Shown here piece after piece: positions 1 to 6,896 of a DNA stretch of 64,000 nucleotides (within the stretch, counting starts at the first letter, position 1; the number at the start of each line of letters is the position of its first letter). Under the pieces are notes generated by a model. The model was not told where the DNA came from. It searched no databases and saw nothing but the letters and a program-made list of their open reading frames with translations. The position numbers and the translations under genes were made by a program. Source of the stretch: Bacillota bacterium (lineage in GTDB: Bacteria; Bacillota_I; Bacilli_A; RFN20; CAG-288); the NCBI GenBank assembly GCA_023459795.1, contig JAEWSP010000008.1, positions 1 to 64,000 on the forward strand, read 5' to 3'.

Positions 1-2
1 TC

Positions 3-92
3 CTCTGGTGGAACACAAAGAGGATCCAGCGGAAATTAAATTGGATAGCACCTCATGAGGTGCTATCCAATTGGTATGCCAGTGCAGTATGA
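3..92 (+). CDS. IS3-family transposase, C-terminal 29 residues (partial)
   Basis: The frame is open from the window edge and stops at TGA 90-92. It reads WWNTKRIQRKLNW followed by APHEVL, which fits the end of the DDE integrase domain of IS3-family OrfB (pattern YN-x-KRI-x-x-KL-x-x-x-SP-x-E). The rest of the gene lies upstream of the window. Too short to name the exact IS. A long palindrome (39-72) lies inside this coding sequence. Confidence 0.6.
   Translation, partial: LWWNTKRIQRKLNWIAPHEVLSNWYASAV
39..72. repeat. 34-bp perfect palindrome, possible terminator
   Basis: Two 17-base arms meet with no spacer (centre between 55 and 56; core GCACCTCATGAGGTGC). It lies inside the transposase reading frame. 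Read on the minus strand it is followed by TTTAATTT, so it could end the deoC transcript, or stop readthrough out of the IS element. With no loop, it may instead extrude as a cruciform. Confidence 0.5.
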
Positions 93-151
93 TGTTTCTA
101 AAGTCCAAGTTTAGGGGTTCACTACATCTATGGAGAAGGCTTATTGTTCTT

Positions 152-799
152 CTACTTGTCTTCCTTCATCAGATCGACGCCATGGGAAGTCCCGATACGG
201 GTTGCGCCGGCCTTGATCATAGCCAGCATCTCTTCCCTGGTACGGACTCCGCCGCTGGCCTTGACGCCCATCTCCGGTCCGACGGTCTTCCGCATGAGTT
301 CGACATCATGGACGGTAGCCCCGCCCTTGGAGAAACCGGTGCTGGTCTTCACGAAGTCGGCCCCTGCCTTCTTGGCAAGCTGACAGGCTCTCACCTTCTC
401 CTCATCGGTAAGAAGGCAGGTCTCGATGATGACCTTGAGGGTCTTCTTTCCGCAGACGTTCTTCAGCTCCCGGATCTCTCTTTCGACATAGTTGTCGTCA
501 TGATCCTTGAGACGGCCGACATTGATCACCATATCCAGTTCGTCGGCGCCTTCGAAGATTGCTTCCTTGGCTTCGCTGATCTTGGAAGCCATCAAAGTGG
601 CGCCAAGCGGGAATCCGATGACCGTAGTGACATCCACACCGGTTCCCTTCAGTTCCTTGCTGCAGAGCGGAATCCAGGAAGGATTGATGCAGACACTCTT
701 GAAATGGTTGTCCTTGGCTTCCTGGACGATCTTCTCGATCTGGGCCTTCGTGGCATCCGGAGCTAAGAGAGTATGATCGATATAAGAATTGTATTCCAT
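152..799 (-). CDS. deoC: Deoxyribose-phosphate aldolase
   Basis: DeoC cleaves 2-deoxyribose-5-phosphate to glyceraldehyde-3-phosphate and acetaldehyde in cytoplasmic deoxynucleoside catabolism. The 215 residues match the usual 215-225 length. The Schiff-base lysine is in KTSTGF (Lys151); the second active-site lysine is in KASGG (about Lys180), and the catalytic Asp is in ELDMVIN (about Asp89). The ATG is preceded by an ACGAGG ribosome site. It stands alone between an IS end and an XRE regulator, away from other deo genes, but punA (34 kb) and a deoxynucleoside kinase (41 kb) in this window belong to the same salvage pathway. Confidence 0.95.
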   Translation of the reverse strand: MEYNSYIDHTLLAPDATKAQIEKIVQEAKDNHFKSVCINPSWIPLCSKELKGTGVDVTTVIGFPLGATLMASKISEAKEAIFEGADELDMVINVGRLKDHDDNYVEREIRELKNVCGKKTLKVIIETCLLTDEEKVRACQLAKKAGADFVKTSTGFSKGGATVHDVELMRKTVGPEMGVKASGGVRTREEMLAMIKAGATRIGTSHGVDLMKEDK

Positions 800-818
800 A
801 TATATATACCTCGTTTCA

Positions 819-1769
819 TTAGCTATTATGGACTAAAAGGGAGGACTTATCAAGACAGGGGCCGTAGGCCAGTTCCCTCCTTTTGTCCTCATCGATTAAC
901 CCTCTTTGAAGGGCCTGGGAAAGAAGAAAAGAGAAAAGAAGAGGCTGTTCCAGCCTGGGATAGGATTCTGCTTCTCCGTTTTCCCCTCCGGAAAGGGGAA
1001 GAAGAAGAGAGGAAGCTGTTTTCCTCAGGGTTTCTTCTTCGATCTGGTACTGGGAAAGGAAAGAAAGAAGGGAGGAGTCCATATTTCTTCCCCGAAGCCC
1101 GAGAGCATTCCGGCAATCCGCATGCGGAAGAAGGAAGGAATCCCCGCCTTCCGTATTCCCGAAAAACAGAAGGGAAAGCCGGAGAGCGGTTGTTCTCCTA
1201 AGAAGCAGGGGATTCCACTCTTTAGGAAAGGCAAGATAGGAATACTTACCCGCCTTTCCTAGGTATATTTCCTCTTTCCCGTCCCTTGCAAGGTAAGGAA
1301 CCAAAATCATTCCCATCTCTTCCAAACGGGGAAGGAGGCAAAGGGCAGGGCCGTTCTTCGGATAGGAAAGCTTCTTCCTTATCTCTTCCCCTTCCTTCTC
1401 CCTGGATGGGGAAGAGATGGCGAGGGGAAAGACAGGGATTGTCTTTCCGACCAGCCGTGCGGTCTGGAGGAAGCGGGCAATGTAATCCTCGAGTGCAACC
1501 CTGCGGAATTCCTTTTCCGTCTTTGGAACGGAGGAAGAAACAAGATCCCCATGCTCGAAAGAAAGGGAAGTAGGATCGTAAGTTGTCAGGAAATCCGACA
1601 TCCCGACTCCCAAAGCCGCAGCCAGTTTCCGGGTAATGGAAATACCCGGCCTCCTAAGTCCTTCCTCGTAATAGGAAATAGCCATCGGAGAAAGGGAGCA
1701 CTTCTTTGCAAGTTCCCTCCTGGACATCCCCTTCTGCATCCTCAAGTAAGCAAGATTAGAACTGAACAT
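819..1769 (-). CDS. XRE-family HTH regulator with a degenerate C-terminal domain
   Basis: Residues 1-60 form a clear Cro/C1-type helix-turn-helix (MSRRELAKKCSLS, then a recognition helix in MAISYYEEG). The remaining about 250 residues have the size and position of the ImmA/IrrE-like peptidase domain that often follows XRE domains, but no HExxH zinc motif is present (the matching area reads RTTALRLSLLFFG), so any protease activity is probably lost; this assignment is inference. It is divergent from rpsT. The start codon lies 6 bases after a good -10 box and has no Shine-Dalgarno, suggesting a leaderless mRNA. The coding DNA is rich in AGG/GGA purine runs. Confidence 0.7.
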   Translation of the reverse strand: MFSSNLAYLRMQKGMSRRELAKKCSLSPMAISYYEEGLRRPGISITRKLAAALGVGMSDFLTTYDPTSLSFEHGDLVSSSVPKTEKEFRRVALEDYIARFLQTARLVGKTIPVFPLAISSPSREKEGEEIRKKLSYPKNGPALCLLPRLEEMGMILVPYLARDGKEEIYLGKAGKYSYLAFPKEWNPLLLRRTTALRLSLLFFGNTEGGDSFLLPHADCRNALGLRGRNMDSSLLSFLSQYQIEEETLRKTASSLLLPLSGGENGEAESYPRLEQPLLFSFLLSQALQRGLIDEDKRRELAYGPCLDKSSLLVHNS

Positions 1770-1805
1770 GTTTACATTCTATTCGTTTTTATAATATAAG
1801 TAAAC
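1770..1805 (-). promoter_or_regulatory. Promoter and inverted-repeat operator of the XRE gene
   Basis: On the minus strand: -35 TTTACT, 17-base spacer, -10 TAGAAT (1776-1781), then GTAAAC directly before the ATG. GTTTAC (1770-1775) and GTAAAC (1800-1805) form an inverted repeat that covers both the -35 and the start site, a layout expected for autorepression. Confidence 0.55.
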
Positions 1806-1823
1806 GTTTTTTGATTTCTTCTG

Positions 1824-1852
1824 TTGTATCCATTTTTCCTCTTTGCTATACT
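1824..1852 (+). promoter_or_regulatory. rpsT promoter
   Basis: -35 TTGTAT, 17-base spacer, -10 TATACT (1847-1852), 45 bases before the rpsT start. Confidence 0.65.
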
Positions 1853-1897
1853 ACTTCTTGCTGCAATAAGCAGGAAAATAACAAGGAGAATAGAAAT

Positions 1898-2179
1898 ATG
1901 GCAAACATCAAGTCGCAGAAGAAGAGAATCGAGATCGGAGAGAGAAACCGCAAGGCTCACGCTGCCTTCAAGTCCATGATGAGACATTCCGTCAAGGATG
2001 TCGAAGTCGCTGTCGCCGCCGGAGACGAGAAGAAGGCTAACGAGCTTGTCAAGATCGCCGAAGCTAACCTCGACAAGGCCGTCAAGATGGGAATCGAGCA
2101 CAAGAATACTGTCGCCCGTCAGAAGTCCCACCTTATGGCTAAGGTCGCCGCTATGGACAAGAAGCCGGAAGCCAAGTAG
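1898..2179 (+). CDS. rpsT: 30S ribosomal protein S20
   Basis: S20 binds 16S rRNA early in small-subunit assembly. The 93-residue product starts MANIKSQKKR and is a lysine/arginine-rich helical protein of normal length. The ATG at 1898 is chosen over upstream in-frame starts because AAGGAG lies at 1884-1888 and the family begins with MANIKS. Monocistronic, with its own promoter and a strong terminator. Confidence 0.97.
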   Translation: MANIKSQKKRIEIGERNRKAHAAFKSMMRHSVKDVEVAVAAGDEKKANELVKIAEANLDKAVKMGIEHKNTVARQKSHLMAKVAAMDKKPEAK

Positions 2180-2201
2180 TTCTTCCATCGGAAAAGAAAG
2201 A

Positions 2202-2227
2202 CCGCAGGCAAACGCCTGCGGTTTTTT
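2202..2227 (+). terminator. rpsT terminator
   Basis: CCGCAGGC, loop AAAC, GCCTGCGG, then TTTTTT. It overlaps the last codons of the convergent holA gene. Confidence 0.9.
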
Positions 2228-3239
2228 AGCGGAGATATCTTTCCTGGAAGGTAAGGAGGAACAGCTCCATCTGCTGGTCCCCGTTGTCCTGCTTCTTCTT
2301 CATGCCGACTTCGATTTCCCCGAGGTCTGCGAGGATCTCCAGGAACGTCTTGTAGGACACATACCGGATTTCCTTCTTCGTATAGTAGATCCGGCCCTTG
2401 GTCGTATTCCCGATTTCCCTGGCAATCGACTCCTCGTTCTGGTTTCCGTTCTCCATCTGGTATTTCACAAGCGCCATGAAGCGGAACTGGCTAGCCATGG
2501 CCGGAAGGATCTGAAGGGGAAGGGAACCGGCTTTCCGCAGGTCCTGGTAGACCCGTAAAGCGGGGCCCGTCTTTTTCAGGAGAAGGTCGGAGACAATCTC
2601 GAAGAGGTTGTCTTCCAAAGGCTTCTGCACCAGAAGCCGGACATCCTCCAGGCTTACCTTCTCCGAATAGGTAAGCAGCTTGTCCAGTTCGTTTAAGAAG
2701 AGGAGGTAGTTTCCGTGTGCTTTCCCGTAGACCTTGGTAGACGTCCGGTCGAAGAGAAGGCTTGCAGCCTCCCGCTCGATTCCCTTTCCTTCGCTTTTTG
2801 CTTTCTGGAAAGCAAGGGAAACAAAATCATCTTCGCTCATCTCCGTGCAGTTTACAAAGGATGCTGCTTCCTCTTTCATAGCAAGAACGGCTTCGTTCTT
2901 GCTATCCAGGTTTCCTTCCGTTATGAAATAAAGATCGGAAGAAGGCTCCGGATTATGGAGATAGGAAATAAGCCCTTTGTAGTCCTGATCGGATTCCTTG
3001 ATAGTACCTTTGGTCTTCTTCTCGGAAGTAGAGAGGAAGTAGGCATTGGTGAAGAGGATGGTCTTCCTGTCCCCGAAAAGGGAAAGGGAGCTTGCCTCCG
3101 CTACCGCATCCTGCACCAGGCAGTTATAGCCGTCATAAGAAAGAACATCCGGAGAATCCCCTTTCTGGGATGCCCGGATGTCGTTTTTTGCTTTGGCTTC
3201 AGAGACTCCGATATCGGGGCCGAAGTAGCAATAGACCAT
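2226..3239 (-). CDS. holA: DNA polymerase III delta subunit
   Basis: HolA is the clamp-loader subunit that opens the beta sliding clamp. The 337 residues fit the family length. The protein starts with the YCYFGPD strand and ends with the helical collar domain; there is no Walker A motif, as usual for delta (the sensor domain is non-ATPase). It follows the cyclophilin gene with a TAATG stop/start overlap, so the two are translationally coupled. In Bacillus holA is typically next to rpsT, and the same neighbours are seen here in convergent orientation. Confidence 0.85.
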   Translation of the reverse strand: MVYCYFGPDIGVSEAKAKNDIRASQKGDSPDVLSYDGYNCLVQDAVAEASSLSLFGDRKTILFTNAYFLSTSEKKTKGTIKESDQDYKGLISYLHNPEPSSDLYFITEGNLDSKNEAVLAMKEEAASFVNCTEMSEDDFVSLAFQKAKSEGKGIEREAASLLFDRTSTKVYGKAHGNYLLFLNELDKLLTYSEKVSLEDVRLLVQKPLEDNLFEIVSDLLLKKTGPALRVYQDLRKAGSLPLQILPAMASQFRFMALVKYQMENGNQNEESIAREIGNTTKGRIYYTKKEIRYVSYKTFLEILADLGEIEVGMKKKQDNGDQQMELFLLTFQERYLR

Positions 3240-3748
3240 TAGTCCTTGATGACGAGCGGATCTTCGACCGGTTCGTCGCTGGAGACACTCATCTTCTCGA
3301 TCACGACATCGACGAGAGGTCTGTCTTCGCCGTTCTTTTCGACGGAGGCAATCTTGTCGACGACTTCCATGCCGGAAGCGACTTTTCCGAAGGCGGCATA
3401 CTGTCCGTCGAGGAATCCGTCATCATGGTCGCAGATGAAGAACTGGCTTCCGGCAGAATCCGGATCCATGGAACGAGCCATGGAGAGGACGCCTCGCTTA
3501 TGGGAAAGCTTGTTGTTGACGCCGTTCTGGGAGAATTCGCCCTTGATGGAATAGCCAGGTCCGCCCATACCAGTGCCGGTAGGATCTCCGCCCTGGATCA
3601 TGAAGTTCTTGATGACACGGTGGAAAATCAGTCCGTCATAGAAGCCTTTGCGGGCAAGAGCAACAAAATTGCGGCAGGAATTCGGAGCATCCTTATAGTC
3701 CATCTCGACAACGATGTCGCCTAATCCCTTCATGGTAATGGTAACCAT
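3239..3748 (-). CDS. ppiB: Peptidyl-prolyl cis-trans isomerase, cyclophilin type
   Basis: Cytoplasmic prolyl isomerase of 169 residues without signal peptide. The cyclophilin core is complete: FHRVIKNFMIQGGD (residues 42-55, catalytic Arg44, with Phe and Gln following) and SAGSQFFI near residue 100. The start ATG has an AGGAG site. A 20-residue acidic tail (SSDEPVEDPLVIKD) follows the fold. Its own promoter is seen upstream and its stop overlaps the holA start. Confidence 0.92.
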   Translation of the reverse strand: MVTITMKGLGDIVVEMDYKDAPNSCRNFVALARKGFYDGLIFHRVIKNFMIQGGDPTGTGMGGPGYSIKGEFSQNGVNNKLSHKRGVLSMARSMDPDSAGSQFFICDHDDGFLDGQYAAFGKVASGMEVVDKIASVEKNGEDRPLVDVVIEKMSVSSDEPVEDPLVIKD

Positions 3749-3775
3749 TGTTTAATCTCCTTTTATACCTATTCC

Positions 3776-3803
3776 ATTATAGCGGAAAAGATACTTTTTT
3801 CAG
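3776..3803 (-). promoter_or_regulatory. Promoter of ppiB-holA
   Basis: Minus strand: -35 CTGAAA, 16-base spacer, -10 TATAAT (3776-3781), about 28 bases before the ppiB start. Confidence 0.5.
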
Positions 3804-3810
3804 CCCCTTT

Positions 3811-5091
3811 TTATGCGCCGAGCTGGATTCTTTCCCCGCCTGCGAATTTTTCCTTGAGGTCTTCTTCCTTCCCGCAGTAGAGGAAACGTTCCAGACGGTC
3901 CTTCAAGCCCGCCTTACAGGTCGTGGAAAGCCTGGAATCATCGATTACGAGGATATCCGCTTCATATCCTTTGGCAAAACTTCCGGCCTTTCCGAAGAAC
4001 GCTCCGCCATAGAGCGTTCCCATACGGAAGACATCCTCGCTGGAAAGGAACCTTGCTTTAGGATCCAGATATCTCTGTACCATCTTGCTAACCTGCATCG
4101 CCTGTTCCATCGCCTTGAAGAGGTTCAGGCTGCTTCCACCGCTCACATCGCTTCCCAGTCCTACCTTGATACCGTTATCCAGGTATTTCCGGATTGGTGC
4201 CATGCCGCTTTCCACGTTCAGGTTGCTTTCCGGGCAATGGGCGACATATACATTTCTCTTCTTCAGAAGCTCCAGTTCCTCTTCGTTCTGGTAGATGCAG
4301 TGTGCCATCACGCACTTCACCTTTTCGCCGAAAAGGTGATGGGTGTTGTAGACTTCGCTGTAGTTCTCCTCTTCCGGGAAAAGATCATGGACGAAGGAGA
4401 TTTCGGAAGGGTTCTCGTCCAGATGGGACTGGACGGGAACATTTTCTTCTTCGCTGATCCTCCCTAGCCCTTCCAAAAGCTCGCTGTCGCAGGAAGGAGC
4501 AAACCGAGGGGTTAGGATCGGCTTTTCCAGTCTGAAAGAGGAAGCACGGGAAAGGAAAAGCTTCGTATCGGATAAAGCCGAGGCTGCATTCTTCTGCCGC
4601 AGGATGTCGGGAGAGTTCTGATCCATCTCGACAAGCCCTACATAGCAGGGAAGCTTGGCCTTCTCCAGCTGTTCCATAAGTTCCAAGGTAGCATCCACAT
4701 GGAGAGTAGCAAACAGACAGGCTCTTGTCGTGAAGCTGTTCCTAAGATCCCTTACGAAAAGAGAATATGCTTTCCGGGCATAGGAAAGATCGGAAAATTT
4801 AGCCTCTTCCGGGAAGGCGTGGATCTTCAGCCATTCCAATAGCTCGCAGTCTCCGCCAAGTCCGTGATAGGCGTACTGGCTACTATGGGCGTGGAGATCG
4901 ATAAGGCCGGGAAGGACAAGTCTTCCTTCTCCGCCGTAAAGAGGAAGCTCCTTCTCTTCTCGGGAAAGAGAAGAAACGACTTCCTGGCACTTCCCGCCTT
5001 TTACCAATAAAAAGGAATCCGGGCAGTACTGCATCTTCCCGTCTACATCCGCATAGGCGATGTCCCCGCGGACGGCAAAGGATTTTTCCAT
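3811..5091 (-). CDS. guaD: Guanine deaminase (amidohydrolase family)
   Basis: Converts guanine to xanthine and ammonia in purine catabolism. Zn-binding HAH is at residues 67-69 in PGLIDLHAHSSQ, followed by the guanine-deaminase signature LLEWL...AFPEEAKF; further metal or substrate ligands are in QSHLDE, MAHC and GLGSDVSGG. Length 426 is typical for GuaD (about 430-450). Its start follows the gpmA terminator by about 20 bases. With PunA in this window it would complete guanosine to xanthine salvage. Another amidohydrolase with similar motifs (S-adenosylhomocysteine or chlorohydrolase type) is less likely given LLEWL. Confidence 0.85.
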   Translation of the reverse strand: MEKSFAVRGDIAYADVDGKMQYCPDSFLLVKGGKCQEVVSSLSREEKELPLYGGEGRLVLPGLIDLHAHSSQYAYHGLGGDCELLEWLKIHAFPEEAKFSDLSYARKAYSLFVRDLRNSFTTRACLFATLHVDATLELMEQLEKAKLPCYVGLVEMDQNSPDILRQKNAASALSDTKLFLSRASSFRLEKPILTPRFAPSCDSELLEGLGRISEEENVPVQSHLDENPSEISFVHDLFPEEENYSEVYNTHHLFGEKVKCVMAHCIYQNEEELELLKKRNVYVAHCPESNLNVESGMAPIRKYLDNGIKVGLGSDVSGGSSLNLFKAMEQAMQVSKMVQRYLDPKARFLSSEDVFRMGTLYGGAFFGKAGSFAKGYEADILVIDDSRLSTTCKAGLKDRLERFLYCGKEEDLKEKFAGGERIQLGA

Positions 5092-5110
5092 TTCTTCTCC
5101 CCCTATCTGG

Positions 5111-5145
5111 AAAACAAAAGGCCCCAGCAGGTATGTGCCGGGGCC
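5111..5145 (-). terminator. gpmA terminator
   Basis: Minus strand: GGCCCCGGCA, loop CATACC, TGCTGGGGCC, then TTTTGTTTT. It lies between gpmA and guaD. Confidence 0.85.
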
Positions 5146-5159
5146 AAGCTAGCCAAAGC

Positions 5160-5912
5160 CTACTTCTTGACGGAATCCTGATTCTTGACGGCGTTGATCT
5201 TGGCAGCAATCTTGGCCTGATCGCCAAGATAGTAGTGCTTGATCGGCTTCAGGGTCTTATCGTCGAGTTCATAGACAAGCGGGACACCGGTCGGGATGTT
5301 GACTCCGGCAATAGCGTCATCGCTGATGTTGTCGAGATACTTCACTAAGGCACGGAGGGAGTTGCCATGGGCAGCAATCAGGACCTTCTTTCCGCTCTTG
5401 ATAAGCGGAACGATGGTAGAGTTGTAGAAAGGAACGACACGATCGATCGTGATCTTGAGGGATTCGGTAAGCGGAAGCTCCTTCTTGTCGACGTTCTTGT
5501 AGGCATCCTGGTTGGCCGGGTTGCGCTTGTCGTCTTCCTCGAGGGCAGGCGGGGCAATGTCGAAAGATCTTCTCCACTGATGGACCTGTTCTTCGCCGTA
5601 CTTAGCAGCAGTCTCAGCCTTGTTGAGTCCCTGGAGAGCGCCATAGTGACGTTCATTCAGATGCCAGTCCTTGATGAGCGGGATGTAGTTGCAGTCAACA
5701 CCATCGAGAACATGCTCGGCGGTATGGATGGCTCTCTTCAGATAGGAAGTGTAGCAGATATCGAACTTGAAGCCGGCCTCGGCAAGAAGCTTGCCGCCGT
5801 TGATGGCTTCTTCGACACCCTTTTCGGAAAGCTCGACATCCGTCCAGCCGGTGAAAAGATTGAGTTTGTTCCACTCACTTTCGCCATGGCGGATCAGAAC
5901 TAATTTAATCAT
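5160..5912 (-). CDS. gpmA: 2,3-bisphosphoglycerate-dependent phosphoglycerate mutase
   Basis: Interconverts 3- and 2-phosphoglycerate in glycolysis. The phospho-histidine motif LIRHGESEWN starts at residue 6 (His9), followed by the substrate loop NLFTGWTDVELSEKG, catalytic Glu in NERHYG and the second histidine in AAHGNSLR. The 250-residue length is standard for the dPGM class. Preceded by GGAGG and its own promoter, followed by a strong terminator, so it is probably expressed alone. Confidence 0.96.
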   Translation of the reverse strand: MIKLVLIRHGESEWNKLNLFTGWTDVELSEKGVEEAINGGKLLAEAGFKFDICYTSYLKRAIHTAEHVLDGVDCNYIPLIKDWHLNERHYGALQGLNKAETAAKYGEEQVHQWRRSFDIAPPALEEDDKRNPANQDAYKNVDKKELPLTESLKITIDRVVPFYNSTIVPLIKSGKKVLIAAHGNSLRALVKYLDNISDDAIAGVNIPTGVPLVYELDDKTLKPIKHYYLGDQAKIAAKINAVKNQDSVKK

Positions 5913-5941
5913 GGTTTGTCCTCCGTTAATTAACCTTCACC

Positions 5942-5969
5942 ATTATAATACAAAAACTTCCCGGGTAAA
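5942..5969 (-). promoter_or_regulatory. gpmA promoter
   Basis: Minus strand: -35 TTTACC, 16-base spacer, -10 TATAAT (5942-5947). A GTTAATTAAC palindrome lies between promoter and start. Confidence 0.6.
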
Positions 5970-6056
5970 GGTGGAGGATTGAAGTTACATATTTTCCGAA
6001 AATGTTTAATATTCCTATTTTCCAAGGATATAATTAACCGGTCAAGGGGAAAATAA

Positions 6057-6881
6057 ATGAATTCAAAAAGATGTCGAAACCTCATTCTCGCCTCGCTTCT
6101 TCTTCTCTCCTCCTGCAAGGGGACTCCTCCCGATGCTTCTTCCCGGATCTCCTCTAGCTCGCCCGTTTCTTCTTCCGGCATTTCCTCTTCCGGGCCGGTG
6201 TCTCCCTCCTCTTCCACGAAACCCGCCTCACTCTTCGATGAGGAGACGGACAGCAATCTCTTTCTGGCAGTCGGGCAGTACCGTTCCCTGATTCCGGTCT
6301 TTCCGGCCGATAGTTATTCCAGCCGGGTCACGGAAGAAGACGGAATCTCCACCTGCGAAGTCTGCTGCAGCAAATACCAGATGAAGAATCCGTTGGAAAG
6401 CTACTCCCTCATCCTCATGCATAAAGGCTACACCGTAAGAACGGGAGATGCTTCCTCCCAGGCAATGACAAGAGCGGATGTCGATTCCATCCTTGCCCTG
6501 ACCTATCTATTGAAGGACGATGACTTCTACTTCAGCTGCTATCTTTACTTCGACAAGCAAAGCACTTGGCCGGAAAAGGAAGTCCAGTCCGTTCTCGGCG
6601 GAAAGGATATTCCGCATCCGAATGCCGATTACTATAGCTATGCGACAGGAAAAATCTCTGAGAACGTAGAAGCCATCCAGGTCTCCTGCTTCTCCGATAA
6701 TCCAGACTACACCCTCTCCTACAAGGCACTGCTGGAAACGAATCAATATACCGTTACAAAGCAGCAGAACGACGACGGGGAATACTACCAGGCCATATCC
6801 AAAGACCAGACGGTTGCTATCGCCTTTGCCTATAACGAAGATCCTTCCTGCTTCTTGATCCAGGCGTGTCTCTATAACTGA
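6057..6881 (+). CDS. Lipoprotein of unknown function with Ser/Pro-rich linker
   Basis: 274 residues. A lipoprotein signal peptide is clear: basic MNSKRCRN, hydrophobic ILASLLLL, lipobox LLSSC with Cys20. Residues 25-60 are a Ser/Pro linker (spacer from the membrane). The rest is a soluble domain I do not recognise, with two Cys close together in the STCEVCCSKYQ segment. SD AAGGGGA precedes the ATG and TATAAT occurs about 30 bases upstream. It is followed after 15 bases by another lipoprotein gene that shares the Ser-linker design, so the two may form a surface operon. Confidence 0.75.
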   Translation: MNSKRCRNLILASLLLLSSCKGTPPDASSRISSSSPVSSSGISSSGPVSPSSSTKPASLFDEETDSNLFLAVGQYRSLIPVFPADSYSSRVTEEDGISTCEVCCSKYQMKNPLESYSLILMHKGYTVRTGDASSQAMTRADVDSILALTYLLKDDDFYFSCYLYFDKQSTWPEKEVQSVLGGKDIPHPNADYYSYATGKISENVEAIQVSCFSDNPDYTLSYKALLETNQYTVTKQQNDDGEYYQAISKDQTVAIAFAYNEDPSCFLIQACLYN

Positions 6882-6896
6882 TAAAGGAAATTAATA

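Larger units (their letters stand above)
1..126 (+). mobile_element. Right end of an IS3-family (IS150-like) insertion sequence
   Basis: The first 92 bases encode the C-terminus of a transposase. About 20 bases after its stop, positions 102-126 look like the right terminal repeat of an IS150-group element: the GTCCAAGTTTAGGGG core followed by TTCACTACA, ending in the CA typical of IS3 elements. The element would end 25 bases before the deoC stop codon, so it sits in the deoC downstream region. The left end and any target duplication lie outside the window. Matching to IS150 ends is from memory, not a search. Confidence 0.6.

Noticed and set aside
39..72. Terminal inverted repeat of a transposon
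   Set aside because: The palindrome lies within the transposase coding sequence, before its stop codon.
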